Positions 20,051-31,410 of a stretch of DNA of 39,855 nucleotides are shown here, piece by piece. The stretch spans positions 2,018,994 to 2,058,848 of the forward strand of contig BFEA01000023.1 of the NCBI GenBank assembly GCA_003427395.1. The letters run 5' to 3'. Made by a program: the position numbers and the translations under genes. The DNA is from Chara braunii (lineage: Eukaryota > Streptophyta > Charophyceae > Charales > Characeae). Below the pieces are notes generated by a model. It worked only from the letters and a program-made list of their open reading frames with translations, searched no databases and had not been told where the DNA came from. Each line of letters starts with the position of its first letter. Within the stretch, counting starts at the first letter, position 1.

Positions 20051-20531
20051 GTGTTGTACTCTATTGTACATGTGTACATCTAGGTGTAGGAGAGAGCAGA
20101 AGAGAGAGGCTGTACTGGTGTCTAGGGATAGTGGTGAGGGAGGATGATAGGGTGAAAGGGAGGTGATTAATATCTGGATGAATGTAGTTATTTGGAATCA
20201 GGCGTGGTGGACGCCACTGAGATTTTTGCTTTGTGGGAGAAGAGGCGAGCCTGTTGTGATGGCGGTAGTGGTCGGGAGGTCGTGAAGGCAAGGAGCTCTT
20301 GGCCGTCGGTGTGCAATCAGCATGTGTGGTCAATGAAGAGCAAAAAAGAAGTCTATTCTTCACACGCCGTTGTCGTCAACAACGGGCATTATGATTGCGA
20401 TGGCGGACCAGCAAGATAATAATGCTGAGGTGTTGATTGGAATTGGGCATGTATTCCCAATTATGACACGAGTTGTCCAGGAGGAGGGGGGCAGTTCTTT
20501 GGAACGGTTTCGGGGATCCAAGGCATTTTTA
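20051..20531. other. No gene seen
   Basis: Ordinary-composition DNA. Frames of 75-155 codons cross it on both strands, but they run into the G tracts and duplications that follow and have no recognisable domain. Confidence 0.5.
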
Positions 20532-20656
20532 AGGAGACGGGGGGGGGGGGACGCGGGGAAACGCAGGTTTTCTTTATCCTGGTTTCCAGGACGGGGACAG
20601 TTCTTTGAGGAGACGGGGGGGGTGGGGAAATGCAGGTTTTCTTTATCCTGGTTTGC
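20532..20656 (+). repeat. Two-copy tandem duplication, period 76 bases
   Basis: AGGAGACGGGGGG, GGGGAAACGCAGG and TTTTCTTTATCCTGGTTT occur in the same order at 20532 and 20608. The G tracts differ in length between the units. Confidence 0.8.
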
Positions 20657-20919
20657 GCTGCTGCGTTCGAACGCCAATAGTGTGGAGATAGGCGGGCTTT
20701 TGTTACTATGTTCTCCAGCCGTATCGGCTGTGCTGGTGTCTTACAGGTCCGGTGCCATCACTTTATATCAGTCTTTCGCCGGCGGGTCTTACGCCTATTC
20801 GAGCCTGTGCCTCTGGTGTCCACTTTGCGGTACTGTGCGCTGAGTCTGGTTTATCTGGAGGGGACCTGGGGGGTGGAGGAGAAGAAGGGCTGTCCAGCAC
20901 CTGTGACAGTAGATGCTCG

Positions 20920-20922
<3 letters not shown>

Positions 20923-21004
<82 letters not shown>
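20923..21004. repeat. (CT)n microsatellite, 82 bases
   Basis: Uninterrupted CT dinucleotide run. Frames that cross it read as Ser-Leu repeats and are not genes. Confidence 0.97.
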
Positions 21005-21007
<3 letters not shown>

Positions 21008-21148
21008 CTTTTCGTCTACTTCACTTTTGCAGGGTGGATAAGGGAATTGGACAGGATATCATTCTGGGTTTGCCATGGTCGTCCATGGTTGGGTAATCGT
21101 ACGTTGCATATGGGCTCTGTTCAGTGAGCGCCGTGAGGTTGTGAAGGT

Positions 21149-21540
21149 GCTGATGAATAACCAGATGGTTGTTGTCAACGCTAATTCTTCGTGCTATCAT
21201 CATCATCGCTGCATCAGCCTGATTGGTCTCAGCACGGGTATCAGGAAGAATAGCCTTAAGCACGGGTATCAGGAAGAATAGCCTCGACTCCTTTTCCTCC
21301 TACAAGGTCCTTGTTGGTGCAGCTAGAGGATAGAGGAGAGCAGGAGGTGTGCTGATGGATAACCACATGGCTGTTGTCAACGGTAATTCTTCGTGCTATC
21401 ATCATCGCTGCACCAGCCTCATTGGTCTCAGCACGGGTATCAGGAAGATAGCCTTGCCTCCTCTTCTCTTCTCTCTTCCTACACGGTTCTTGCTTGTGGA
21501 GCTAGAGTACGATTACACGGTATCAGGAGGATAGAGTAGA
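21149..21540 (+). repeat. Two-copy tandem duplication, period 202 bases, with nested 28-base duplication
   Basis: GCTGATGRATAACCASATGG, TTGTCAACGSTAATTCTTCG and TGGTCTCAGCACGGGTATCA recur at 21149 and 21351. Within unit 1 the block AGCACGGGTATCAGGAAGAA is itself duplicated (21231 and 21259). Confidence 0.85.
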
Positions 21541-22268
21541 GCACGAAAGAGCGCCCCAAGTACGATTACAGTTCATACTATATAGTAGTGCTCGCATTCT
21601 CTCTTTTCTCAATTCTCTTATCTGTTTTTCCGCCCCTCCTGATGAGGCTTATGTTGTTGTAGGCGTCGGATACTTGTGTGCCACGTCGGCTTGACATGTT
21701 GGGGGGGGGGAGTCTTTACCGTTCGACAGTTAGGTGGAGTGGATAGCGGTGTCGATGAGGGGGGGAGAGTTAAGAGGTGATGGAAAAACGGGCGGTTTGT
21801 AAATGCGCTCAACAGGGAGATTGTAATTTTGAGCGAACAGTGTGTGCGGGAGTGTGTGGCAGACTTAAAGAGATTCATTTTGTCGACTTCGACGCGTGTT
21901 GAGTGTACAGAGAGCTTTGTTTTCCTTTGATTGACTGCACCGCATTTTTGACAAGTAATCAAAGCTTTTGGCGAATCCGTTTTTCGCAGCGCGTTCTCGC
22001 GAATGCATAGGGAATTAAGTGGGCGTTCGTATTCGGCTGGCTGCTCTGCCTTCGCGGGAAGCGTGCTGTCATATGATTCCACACAACGGTCCTTCCTCTT
22101 CTTGGAAAAACTAAATCCTCGCTCGCTGTAATATCGCTTGTTCTTTTTGATAACTAGACAGGAGAGGGAAATAGTCTTGTTTCTTGCTGTCGGTAGTGCT
22201 TCCGCCCTGAGTCTACGAATGGGCATGGCTTAGGTCTGTGTGCACACGAGAGGCAGAGGCAGAGGGAA

Positions 22269-22270
<2 letters not shown>
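21541..22270. other. No supported gene
   Basis: A minus-strand frame of 202 codons spans 21618-22226. It is Ser/Thr/Lys/Pro-rich and matches nothing that I recognise. I treat it as probably fortuitous. Confidence 0.4.
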
Positions 22271-22309
<39 letters not shown>

Positions 22310-22420
22310 GTGCGTGTCCAAATTACATAAAAGAAACAGGAGATGATGTGGGTGGATTGGATTGGGTAAGGAGGAGATTAGATGGATTCAGTGTGTGTGT
22401 GTGGGGAGAGAGAGAGAGAG
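22271..22420. repeat. (GA)n microsatellites, two runs
   Basis: GA runs at 22271-22307 and about 22405-22420. Each is followed by a similar short segment (GTTGTGYGTGT, then a stretch ending ...AAAGAAACAGG), so the flanks are partly duplicated as well. Confidence 0.85.
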
Positions 22421-22596
22421 TTGTGTGTGTTCGAATGACATGAAAGAAACAGGTTTTGGAACGGAAAATGCAAGAATCTATCCCTTATCCAGTCAGGTTT
22501 TGTCTTTTTGTTCTGTTTTCCTCCCGGTTCTCCTTCACGTCATACCACACGCTGGTCAAACATGGGGGTACTGTATATGGGGAAGAGAACACCAGC

Positions 22597-22775
22597 CTGC
22601 CATGATGTTTCTGGTGCTCGCCGTCTGTTTTCATGTCGGTCACAATTCCGTTCGAAATACATGGCATAGGAAGTGAGGGAACAACATTCTGCCATGAATT
22701 TTCTGGTCCTCACCCTCTACTCACAATTCCACGAGTAATACATAGCATAGGTGTAATACGGGAACTGCAATTCAT
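22597..22775 (+). repeat. Two-copy tandem duplication, period about 92 bases
   Basis: CTGCCATGATGTTTCTGGT, TCACAATTCCGTTCGAAATA and CATGGCATAGG are repeated from 22689 with substitutions and one small deletion. Confidence 0.7.
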
Positions 22776-23211
22776 GCCTCATGTAGTGTGTCTGTCTCTT
22801 TATCGAATTTGCTTACTAGGAGTCTAGGATTTGTAGTCGGACTGAAATGAAGGCAAAGTTTCGTTTTTCCTTGGATCAGTCCTCGCATAACAAGAATTTG
22901 CCTCTAGGCCAGTCGAGGGGTCATGGTGCCAGGGTCTTGTGCCTGCCATATGTGTGTTAGGGCCTTCCGGGTATTGGACTTCCAATACTTCGTTGCCTAT
23001 TGTGCGATACCTAGCGGGCACAATAGGGCCGCTAAGCTAATTGTTGGCCTATGCGAAGGAGAACCTGTGTAAGGAAGGTGCATAGTTTGTGGGGAGCTGG
23101 ACGTCATTGCCTGCCATCAGACGGTTGATAGTGGCTGTAGAGATGTTTTGCGGGGCATTATGTATGTGCGTGACTGCTAGACTGTGCAGCATTTACCGAA
23201 AGCGTAGGGGA
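22776..23211. other. No gene seen
   Basis: Ordinary composition with only short open frames and no repeat that I can define. Confidence 0.45.
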
Positions 23212-23378
23212 CTGGACAGAGCATGCACACAGTTGGTGGCATTGGCGGTATGTGCATATACCAACCTACACGTTCCTCGCCCGTCCGTCACTGCCTGGAC
23301 AGAGCATGCACGCAGTTGTTGGCATTGGCGGTAGGTGTTTATAGCCACCTACGTTCCTCGCCCGTCCTTCACTGCTGT
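23212..23378 (+). repeat. Two-copy tandem duplication, period 83 bases
   Basis: CTGGACAGAGCATGCACRCAG and GTTCCTCGCCCGTCCKTCAC occur at 23212 and 23295 with the same intervening GGCATTGGCGGTA block. Confidence 0.85.
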
Positions 23379-23640
23379 GGCTGATAATCTCACGGTTTTC
23401 AGGGCTGGTCCTTGTCTTTGTTGGTGCCTCCTTGGTTGAGCCCACTTTGCTGATGCTGGCACTTGCTGCTGAGAGCTTTATTGTTTATGGTGCCTGTTTC
23501 AGTTCATCTATATATTTTCGGCGTAGTCTGTCCGGTAGCATTTGCGATTGCGATTCAGGTCCCCACTTCTTTTATCTAATCTAACGAACCTGTTCAGAAG
23601 GGTTACATCTGCTGCTTGATTAATCACGGCATGCGATATC

Positions 23641-23760
23641 TTGATCAGGATCCCTACTCAGCACGATGACAGTTAAGACGAGTTGCAGATATTCTCTCTC
23701 TTGATCAGGATCCCTACTCAGTACGATGACAGTTAAGACGAGTTGCAGATATTCTCTCTC
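23641..23760 (+). repeat. Near-perfect 60-base tandem duplication
   Basis: 23641-23700 and 23701-23760 differ at a single base (C or T in CTCAGYACGATG). The near-identity points to a recent duplication, or possibly to an assembly artefact. Confidence 0.95.
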
Positions 23761-24015
23761 TGTGGCAGGTTGGCCTCCGACGTGGGATGGTGTTTCGGTC
23801 TGGAGATACTTTTGGGCTGCTGCTAATGACAAAGAGGCATGGGAAGGCAGCAATGATAGAGGAGCATGCAGTAAAAAAAGTGGACGGTCTCTAATTTGTC
23901 TGTTTTTTTTAGCTGCTGCGGAAGACAGAACAGGTGTGGGTAGGGGCCAATGATAGACGGCATATGCAGGAAAACAAGCGTAAGGTCTCTGATTGGTGTG
24001 GTTTCGTCAGGGCCT

Positions 24016-24058
24016 CGGAGGGGGGAGGGGGAGGGGGGGAGGGGGGGCGGGGGGGGGA
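24016..24058 (+). repeat. G-rich tract with G-quadruplex potential
   Basis: At least five runs of five or more G are separated by single A or C bases. This fits a strong intramolecular G-quadruplex pattern on the plus strand. Confidence 0.75.
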
Positions 24059-24603
24059 ACAATGGTTTGTGTTCTTGGGAACAGGGGGACCGGGTGTTCG
24101 CTCTTGGTGGTGTCTGCCAGATTTAGGGTCATGACTATTTTCAATCCCCTGTGGTGCTCGGACTGTTGAAATGTTAAGGCTGTTGAGGTGCCACAAGCTA
24201 CTTCACGACGCAGTTCTGATGATGGACAGGAGTTTTATTTGCTTCTTGATATTCTTGTTGGATTATAATCTGAAAGGGTGTATGGACTAATCTGTTCTAG
24301 CAGGCCTACATTCATTTGGAGTGTGCCATGGCTATAAGCTTAAAAGGTAAACCAATCACTAGCGGGACGCATCAAGATATGTTGGCTGTGGTGAACTGGG
24401 TACTGCAGCCTTGCTTTGTGTTCCCTCAGTGGGATGGGAATAGACAAGTGCGCTGATTTCAGAAGGGTACTCCGGAAATTGTAAGTAGTTTTGGCTTGAA
24501 AATGATGCAGGAACGGGCCTGTTGCCTACCGTTTGTCAAAATGTGTTTCACAATTAATGGATTGGATACAGAGATGTAGTTACGGTCTTTTCATCTTTTC
24601 CCC
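24059..24603. other. No gene seen
   Basis: Plain sequence up to the assembly gap; open frames are short and unconvincing. Confidence 0.45.
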
Positions 24604-24809
24604 NNNNNNNNNNNNNNNNNNNNNNNNNNNNNNNNNNNNNNNNNNNNNNNNNNNNNNNNNNNNNNNNNNNNNNNNNNNNNNNNNNNNNNNNNNNNNNNNN
24701 NNNNNNNNNNNNNNNNNNNNNNNNNNNNNNNNNNNNNNNNNNNNNNNNNNNNNNNNNNNNNNNNNNNNNNNNNNNNNNNNNNNNNNNNNNNNNNNNNNNN
24801 NNNNNNNNN
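24604..24809. other. Assembly gap (206 N)
   Basis: Unresolved bases. GA microsatellites begin about 45 bases after the gap. Confidence 1.
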
Positions 24810-24851
24810 GAATTGATTTCGTTTTGCGCTGTTGTGGAATGATGTGTGTGT

Positions 24852-24853
<2 letters not shown>

Positions 24854-24916
<63 letters not shown>

Positions 24917-24933
24917 GCATGTGTATGTGTGTG

Positions 24934-24989
<56 letters not shown>
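24854..24989. repeat. Two (GA)n microsatellites with a short GT spacer
   Basis: GA runs at 24854-24913 and 24935-24989, separated by a GTGTATGTGT-type spacer. Each run is preceded by GTGTG, so the pair looks like a duplication of a compound repeat. Confidence 0.95.
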
Positions 24990-24991
<2 letters not shown>

Positions 24992-25717
24992 TCAGGAAGC
25001 CAAGGATGTTATTCCTCTTGAGAATTTGTACGGCAGGAAATGGTACTCAGACAAACGTAGTGTCGAGGCTTAACTGGGAGCAGCGGAGGTTTGTAACAGG
25101 AACGGTGGTGAATACATGATTGGGTGGTTGTACCGAGAGAGAGCAGGAGGGAGAATCCTGTGTCTATTTGCAAATACAGGTGTACCACACATGATGGACA
25201 TTACTGGTGAAGATGAGTGCGTGCTTAATTCAGAAACTCGAGAGGGTATGGCTCCGTTCTCCTGCTGAGCTTCCTCCTCTGGGAAGACCTTGTCAGGTGA
25301 AGTGTGTGCCTAAAATAGGACGGAAACGGCTACAGGGGTCTTTTTTTTTTGCATGCAGAGAGCCAGTGAGTATCTGGCGAGGTTTCTGAAGTGGTCTTTT
25401 GCTGTGAACTCTAAAATTGCTCATATGACGTAACACATTGGCCGGCAGAGCTTGACGAGGGATTATAAAAGGATGATGGTGGAGGTACCAAGACATAAGG
25501 GAGGTGAAATGGATGTATAACAGTACAGGTATATACAGTCAATTGCTGGGAGTTCAAGAATAGCACATGAAACAGACACGCTTTGGACTGAACAGAGCGC
25601 GGGAGTGGGTGGGCAGGCATGGTGGTGAAGGCACCAACATAGGCGATACGTGAAGCCGGTCCCATTCTGGGCCCACAGGGCTAAAATATGCATACTCATG
25701 AGGGTGTATTCACTGCA

Positions 25718-25719
<2 letters not shown>
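24990..25719. other. No gene seen
   Basis: Only short frames on both strands; no domain recognised. Confidence 0.45.

Positions 25720-25767
<48 letters not shown>
25720..25767. repeat. (TA)n microsatellite
   Basis: Uninterrupted AT/TA run of 48 bases. Confidence 0.97.
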
Positions 25768-25770
<3 letters not shown>

Positions 25771-25967
25771 TACGGTTTACCGGGCAGTTCTGTTTGTGAC
25801 GATATATGACAATATATATTAGACTCTGCTTGATAGGAAACGCCCTGCTGTGGGTATTTCCCTACAGGATGGCAGCATGATTTTCCAAAAACAAAAAGAA
25901 GAAAAGAAAAAGAAAGGATGACAGCACCTGTATAAGGCCACTGCGTCTTAGTTTGCGTTCTAACCAA

Positions 25968-26137
25968 GGTTCTGAAGTATTTTGAATCGGGATAATTTGC
26001 GAAATACCCCTATAAGTTGCGACATTTGCCAAAATGCCCCTAAAAGATGTGGGTTCTGAAGTATTTCAAATCGGGATGATTTGGGAAATACCCCTATAAG
26101 TTGTGACAAATGCCAAAATGCCCCTAGAAGATGTGGG
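25968..26137 (+). repeat. Two-copy tandem duplication, period 84 bases
   Basis: GGTTCTGAAGTATTT, GAAATACCCCTATAAGTTG and CCAAAATGCCCCTARAAGAT occur in order from 25968 and again from 26052. Confidence 0.9.
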
Positions 26138-27947
26138 TAGCGCGGAATGTTTTTTTATTTTTATTTTTTTTCTTCCTTGATGTTGTTGAGCAGACATCAA
26201 ATTTTTGAAACGTCTACTGGCAGGCAAACAGAGGTTGCATGGGGTAGGTAGAGAGGGGAATGATGGAGGGGCCAACATAACATGTGCACTGCAGGAGGAT
26301 CTAGTTAAAGCTGTCATATTGAACAAGGGAGCTGAAGTAAGGCTTCGCATCCGACATGTGGGAGATGAAATGAAGCTCTGCCCTGGAAGATGAATGCACA
26401 TAGTGGGTGCTACTTTGCCTCCAGTTCTTGCCTTTCTGGTGAGCCCAGTCCTAACATCCAGTGTGACCAATTGCATGGTGAGAGTTGTGACAGAAGTTTT
26501 GGACTTTGAAGACTGGTAGTAACTCTAAAAAGGATGAGGAAACCCAAGTGGAAACCCCAGATGGATATGGGAAAGTTGGCATTGTGAAGAATTGTGTTGG
26601 ATCCCACAGCTTCATGAACTGCATGGTCAAATGAATTAAAAAAAAAAAAAAAAAAAAAAAAACATGATGTGTATGCGGTTGTGGGAATATCAAGGTCACG
26701 GAGGCGATCCTGGACTTTTTTCTTTTTTTAAATATTAAAACAGCACACTTGTCATCTTTCGAAAGACAAAATTCAATCAAGGCCGGGGACCTCACATTTC
26801 TACCTGCGGTTATCACGTCCTGTCCTACTCCTACCAACACTCTCCTAGTGGCCTACCTTGGCCCTATTGCAACCGAGTGCCCAGGTTAACATAGTAGGGA
26901 AATCTTGCTGCTGCTCGAGTGTCGTGTTGATTGACGGTAATTGATTTTTTTGCTCACTTATGACATATTTTATGTTGCTGTTCGAGCAATGTACTGGGAA
27001 TTGAGACTGTGTGTATATCTGTCTGCCCTCTATCTGGTTGTTTGTTAGATGACGCTTTGTGTTTTTCTGGTCTTCATATGATGATGAACCATGCTCACCG
27101 CACGTTATACGACCTCCTTCCCCATTGCAAAGCTCTCAGTTCGATTGGTTGTCGAAAAGGCTGATAAGCTGCCATTAGGTTGGTCTGCAGAAAATCCGAC
27201 AGGTCCCTGACTGGTCCATGTCAGCGGGAAGGGGAGGGTGTGGGATGCATCAGGAGGGGGAAGGTGTGGGGTGCATTAGGAGGGGGAGGGTGGATGGAAG
27301 CGTGCAAGAGGCAGTGGGGAGCAGTAGCATTCACAACTCCACGTTGTTTGCAGGTGATATGCAGTGAACTGCAAGTACACTGCCCCAGCCTTGCAAGTTT
27401 TTGTCGCCACAAGCAAAACTGGGAGGGGCCATGCCGTGCTGGGTGCCGTTGAAAAAAAAAGTCGGCGGCCTCTGAAGTGGTGTGGGTTTCATGCTGACAC
27501 TTTTGGGCCGATGTATGTGTTGTGGTGCTTTAAGAGCTACAGCAGCGCTTTGGCTTTGGGAAGACGTGGGGCTCAGTACTGGGGGACCGTATTGCATCGT
27601 CTAGCAAATGTGATGGGGGAAAAGGCGGGCTGGGCAGTAGTGGGATGTTGTGTCTCCATGATTGTTCCAGCACTTACGGCTGCCCCGCTGAGATTTGGAC
27701 ATTCAATTCTACACAGGAGATACCTGCATCGGCTAGGAAACAGGGGCGGGTAACTGTTGATAGCCTTGCTGATATGAGCAAGGAGGGAGTAAGATAACCG
27801 AGGGAGAGTGTGGAGGGCGAGACTAGTGCAGTGTACATGGTGTTGAAAGTGTGTCTTTGAGTCGCAAGAGTTGGATGATTAAGCCAAATCATGATGTAAA
27901 GAGGTTGGTGACAGGGAGGAGGAAGGGATGCGGGACATGACGTGACG
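26138..27947. other. Non-coding stretch with a poly(A) tract
   Basis: A run of about 23 A lies at 26639-26662 and may mark the tail of an unrecognised retroposon. I could not define its other end or a target duplication. G-rich DNA lies at 27225-27295. Frames of up to 136 codons run on both strands without a recognisable family. Confidence 0.45.
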
Positions 27948-28200
27948 TTCAATGGGAGGACTGAGGGGAAACCCTGGACGGAGGGGGGAGCTGGGTGGTG
28001 GATTTTGACGTGACAGGGGTTGAGACGGAGACAGCAAGTCTGTGGGGTTTATGTTGGAGGTTCAATGGAGAACTGAGGGGAAACCCTGGACGGGGGGGGA
28101 GCTGGGTGGTGGTTTTTGACGTGACAGGGGTGGAGAGGGAGTCAGCGATACTGTTTGTTAGCGGGCATTATGAATGTCGTGGACTGTGTGGGATTTATGT
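27948..28200 (+). repeat. Two-copy tandem duplication, period 113 bases
   Basis: TTCAATGGGAGGACTGAGGG, GAAACCCTGGACGG and GGGAGCTGGGTGGTGG occur from 27948 and again from 28061. Unit 2 carries about 30 extra bases near its end. It stops about 40 bases before the first LINE. Confidence 0.85.
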
Positions 28201-28244
28201 TGGCAGCAGTGCTTGTCATGGCTATCCATGTCAGGGAGGTTAGA

Positions 28245-30889
28245 GTGAACGGAGATTCCGTGGTGATCTCAAGCAAATGAAGGGCGATTTTATGGTCAGA
28301 AATTGGCGATTACGGGTGCAAAAAAAGAAGGTTCTACATCTTCTAAAAGGCGCACAATCTTTAATCTCCCATGTGCAAATCAGGACAGCTTGGAAGCGAC
28401 AGGAAGATCAACGATTTTAGCCCTGACACATTGAGATCAGACTTCACAGATCAGTCAGGCAAGGCGATCGGATAGCCCCCTTCCTATTTGTGCTGATAAT
28501 GGAGGCCCTATCAGCTAACCTACGAAACAACAAGAACTTGACTAGGATTCACCTGTCCGGAATTCCGGACGAAGCTGTTCCGATATGTTTGCTTTTCGCC
28601 GGCGACCTGACAATAATGACAGATGCAACACCTGAGAGTATGGAGGAAATTCAGAGGCTGATGGACAGATTCCGCGCCCTCTTGGATATGACCATCAACT
28701 GGGGGCAAAAAACCCTGGGATGGTGGATCCACCACCAGGGGGGCTGTCCCCCGGAGGAACCGCGCATTACATGGATTCCCTAGGATGCGCCAGTCAGGGT
28801 CTTGGCAGTAAAGTTGATGGCGCAGGGTCGCCCGCTCGATTACGACGAGTGGATCACGGCCCCAGCGCTTGCTAAATTTACCCAATGGGACCACAAGCAT
28901 ACATCCTTGTTTGGAAGATCTCTTGTAATTAATAATGTGGTTCTAGCCACATTATGGTATAAGTGTGTCCTATGGCTTGTCAATGAGGCGGCTCAGAAAG
29001 CCCTCAGGCGAAAAGTGGCATCCTACTTGTGGAGAGGAGACAATCAGAATACCAGCGCCATGAGTAGGGTGGCATGAGACTCAGTGGTCCAGCCCAAAGC
29101 CCAGGGAGGGTTAGGCATACTAGATCCCGCTAAGCAGAGACAGGCATTGAGCCTGTTATGGTTCGTGCGTTTGATTTTCGGATCGTCCCTGCAGTGGAAA
29201 CCGCTGGCTATGAGAGAGATCGCACATCTTGCCCCGCAATCTCCTCCAGACATAGACCCGTTGAGGTGGTTAGATGACAGATATTGGAAGGTCCCGAGGA
29301 AGGTCCCGGGGGGGCGCCCATGAGAAGCCCTGTGGCCGCGATTGATCAAAATTTGGAGACCCCCCCCCCCCCAGATCGCCCACCCCTGGGGCATCGGGAA
29401 GAGGTGGCAAGACAACCTTTTTTTGGGAACCGGTGGATCACGAACTCACACAGTTAAATCTTTTGTACTTCAAACACCCCATGGAAAGGATGGGTCAAAA
29501 ACGGGATCACCCGGGTGGGGGAACTATGGGATGACTCCAAGAGGGATTGAAAAACACCAGAACAAATAAGAGAGAAGCTCCACTATTGCCACAACTCTGA
29601 AACAGCGCTGGAGGAACTCTTGGAAGCCTTCCCTATGGCTTGGCTCCCTATCTTGCGCAGGGGGCCGCAACTGCAAAAGGGGGATTGGGTGTCCACCAAG
29701 GACACTGCGCAACGAGTAGGGCTAGTTCACCTGGTGAGGCCGGAGGATGCCCTGGTAGAGGGGTACAGGGTTGGAAGAGATGGTCGGCTAATGGGTAGCA
29801 GAGATCCTTTCGTATGGACCTCCAAAAACCAGTCGCACAGGGTGAGAGTCTATGGCGAAGGGGAAGGAAAAAGGGCTTTTAGGCCTGATATACCGCTATG
29901 CATGCTTCCTTTGGACCCAACAAAGTGGGTGTGGAACCCGCCTGCGCACCCAAGGGCACGTGAGCTTAAACCTATGTCCCGCTGCAATCTGACTGTTAAA
30001 ACCTCTTATCGGAAGATTAGAGTCAGAAGGGATCTGAGGGACACGGTCCAGGAGCGATGGCAGCGACATCTTAACATTGACAAACAACTGTTGGCGTCCA
30101 TTAGGTGGTTCAGAGACTGCAAATGCGGTCCGGCCAAAATAACATCATTACAATGGCAAATTGTGCATTGCTGTCTCCCCACCAACAGCTGGCTGATCGA
30201 TTGAGCAGCAAGGGGGGGCTCTCCCTTGGTGCCCCAGGTGCCTTGCGACCTTCCCAGTACGGAAAAGGGAGGAAACAATTGAGCACATCTTTCTCCAATG
30301 CCCAGTGGCACTAGCGACATGGAGATGGTGGGAGAGAGTATGGCGGCAGCTAGTCCCAGGACACGCATGGCCATGGGACTGGAGGGCGATCTTGCTTGGA
30401 TACTGTCCAACACTCCAGAACCAGACTTTTGCATGGAACATGTTCCATCTAGGAAGAAGAGTGATCCTATGGGTTTTATGGTGGCAACGATGTGCCCTGG
30501 CTATGGAGAAGGTGATGGTGGATGGAGAAGAGAGAAAGGAATATCTCAAACAGCAGCTCCAACTGGGGCTGTCCCAACAGTGGGCAGCAACAAAACAGGC
30601 ATTAGACTCTCTCCACCAATCAAAGGACATCCTTAAAACAATCAAGAATTTTGGCCAAGAATGGCTGGGCGGAGATTGGGGGGGATGGGTAGCCGAGGTG
30701 ACTCGGATATGGTCTGGACCATTGGAAAACCAGAACCAAATGGAGGGCGAACCTATGGGAGCGAAGCCCCCTCGGGACTACCACCTGGCTTTTAAGGACT
30801 GGACTGCGATTAGCCCAGACGGCCCCCTACGACCAGCAGAAGGTTTTGCTGACCCTTTTCTGCACCACCACCAATCGATGGAAGTATAG
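28245..30889 (+). pseudogene. LINE ORF2 fragment: reverse transcriptase C-terminal half to zf-RVT domain
   Basis: Recognisable reverse transcriptase blocks include SVRQGDRIAPFLFV (from 28451), the FADD-equivalent motif FAGD at 28595-28606 and INWGQKTLGWW near 28694. The first catalytic Asp is replaced by Gly. Downstream come the RVAWD...QGGLGI connection region (about 29066-29120) and a C-terminal zf-RVT zinc domain with CPRC at 30230-30241 and EHIFLQC ending at 30301. Breaks: in-frame stops at 28781 (TAG), 29075 (TGA, where Trp is normal) and 29321 (TGA), a frame change at about 29500-29580 and another at about 30195. The protein would have copied LINE RNA into DNA at a nicked target; this copy cannot. 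The family resembles plant L1-type LINEs and is the same as LINE copy 2. Confidence 0.85.
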
Positions 30890-30999
30890 GTGCGATAGAC
30901 AAAACTTAGAGGACAAGTGATCGCCTCTCAAGAGGTTTTATCGGTCTTCAACAACTGTTTTTATTCTCACAACTGTTTGTTTTTTTTTTTTTCTCAGAA

Positions 31000-31025
31000 G
31001 GGACGCTGAGCCCGTTCCTCAGCAC
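31000..31025 (+). repeat. SL1 stem-loop, copy D
   Basis: GCTGAG (31005-31010), loop CCCGTTC, CTCAGC (31018-31023). The stem is perfectly paired although two of its positions differ from the usual GCTGGG/CCCAGC. SL2 is not present after it. It follows a run of T. Confidence 0.55.
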
Positions 31026-31357
31026 ATGATGGCATGAGGGCACCAGGAGGATTGCACTAGTTTGGCAAGGACAAGGGGATGGAAGAAGATCTCACCGGTG
31101 CCCCCTGGTGACTCTCCTTCTGACCCCCGGTCAGGCCACGGGTTAGGGAAGGGAGGAAAAGGATGACGGGAGGTAGTGGTAGCTGGGGGAGGGAGGAATC
31201 AGAGTGTAAACATAGGTATCCGGCGCGCGATATAGGGCGAAGAGGTTCTCTCCCACCTTGTCTCCCATTAACCTGCTTAGTCAATCCTCTGGACTCCAGA
31301 GCATTGAGGCGTCTGTCAAATCTGTTTTCTGATATCTTCCATTTTCATTCTGTATTT

Positions 31358-31410
31358 GGGACGCTGGACCCGTTTTCCAGCATGAGATGCTCCCCAGCAA
31401 TAGATGGAGC
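31358..31410 (+). repeat. Two-hairpin element, copy E (in the LINE 1 3' region)
   Basis: SL1: GCTGGA (31363-31368), loop CCCGTTT, TCCAGC (31376-31381), perfectly paired. SL2: GCTCC (31389-31393) and GGAGC (31406-31410). About 60 bases later comes the A-rich tail, so the element sits just inside the 3' end of a retroposed sequence. Confidence 0.75.

Noticed and set aside
21618-22226. 202-codon minus-strand open frame
   Set aside because: No domain, mixed Ser/Thr/Lys/Pro composition, no supporting neighbours. It could be real but the sequence gives no positive evidence.
23212-23378. CRISPR-like array
   Set aside because: Only two units and no short regular spacers; the setting is eukaryotic. 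It is a tandem duplication.
24832-25119. Arg/Glu repeat frames
   Set aside because: Translations of (GA)n microsatellites.
26639-26662. Poly(A) tract as proof of a retroposon
   Set aside because: No upstream boundary, internal promoter or flanking direct repeat could be identified.
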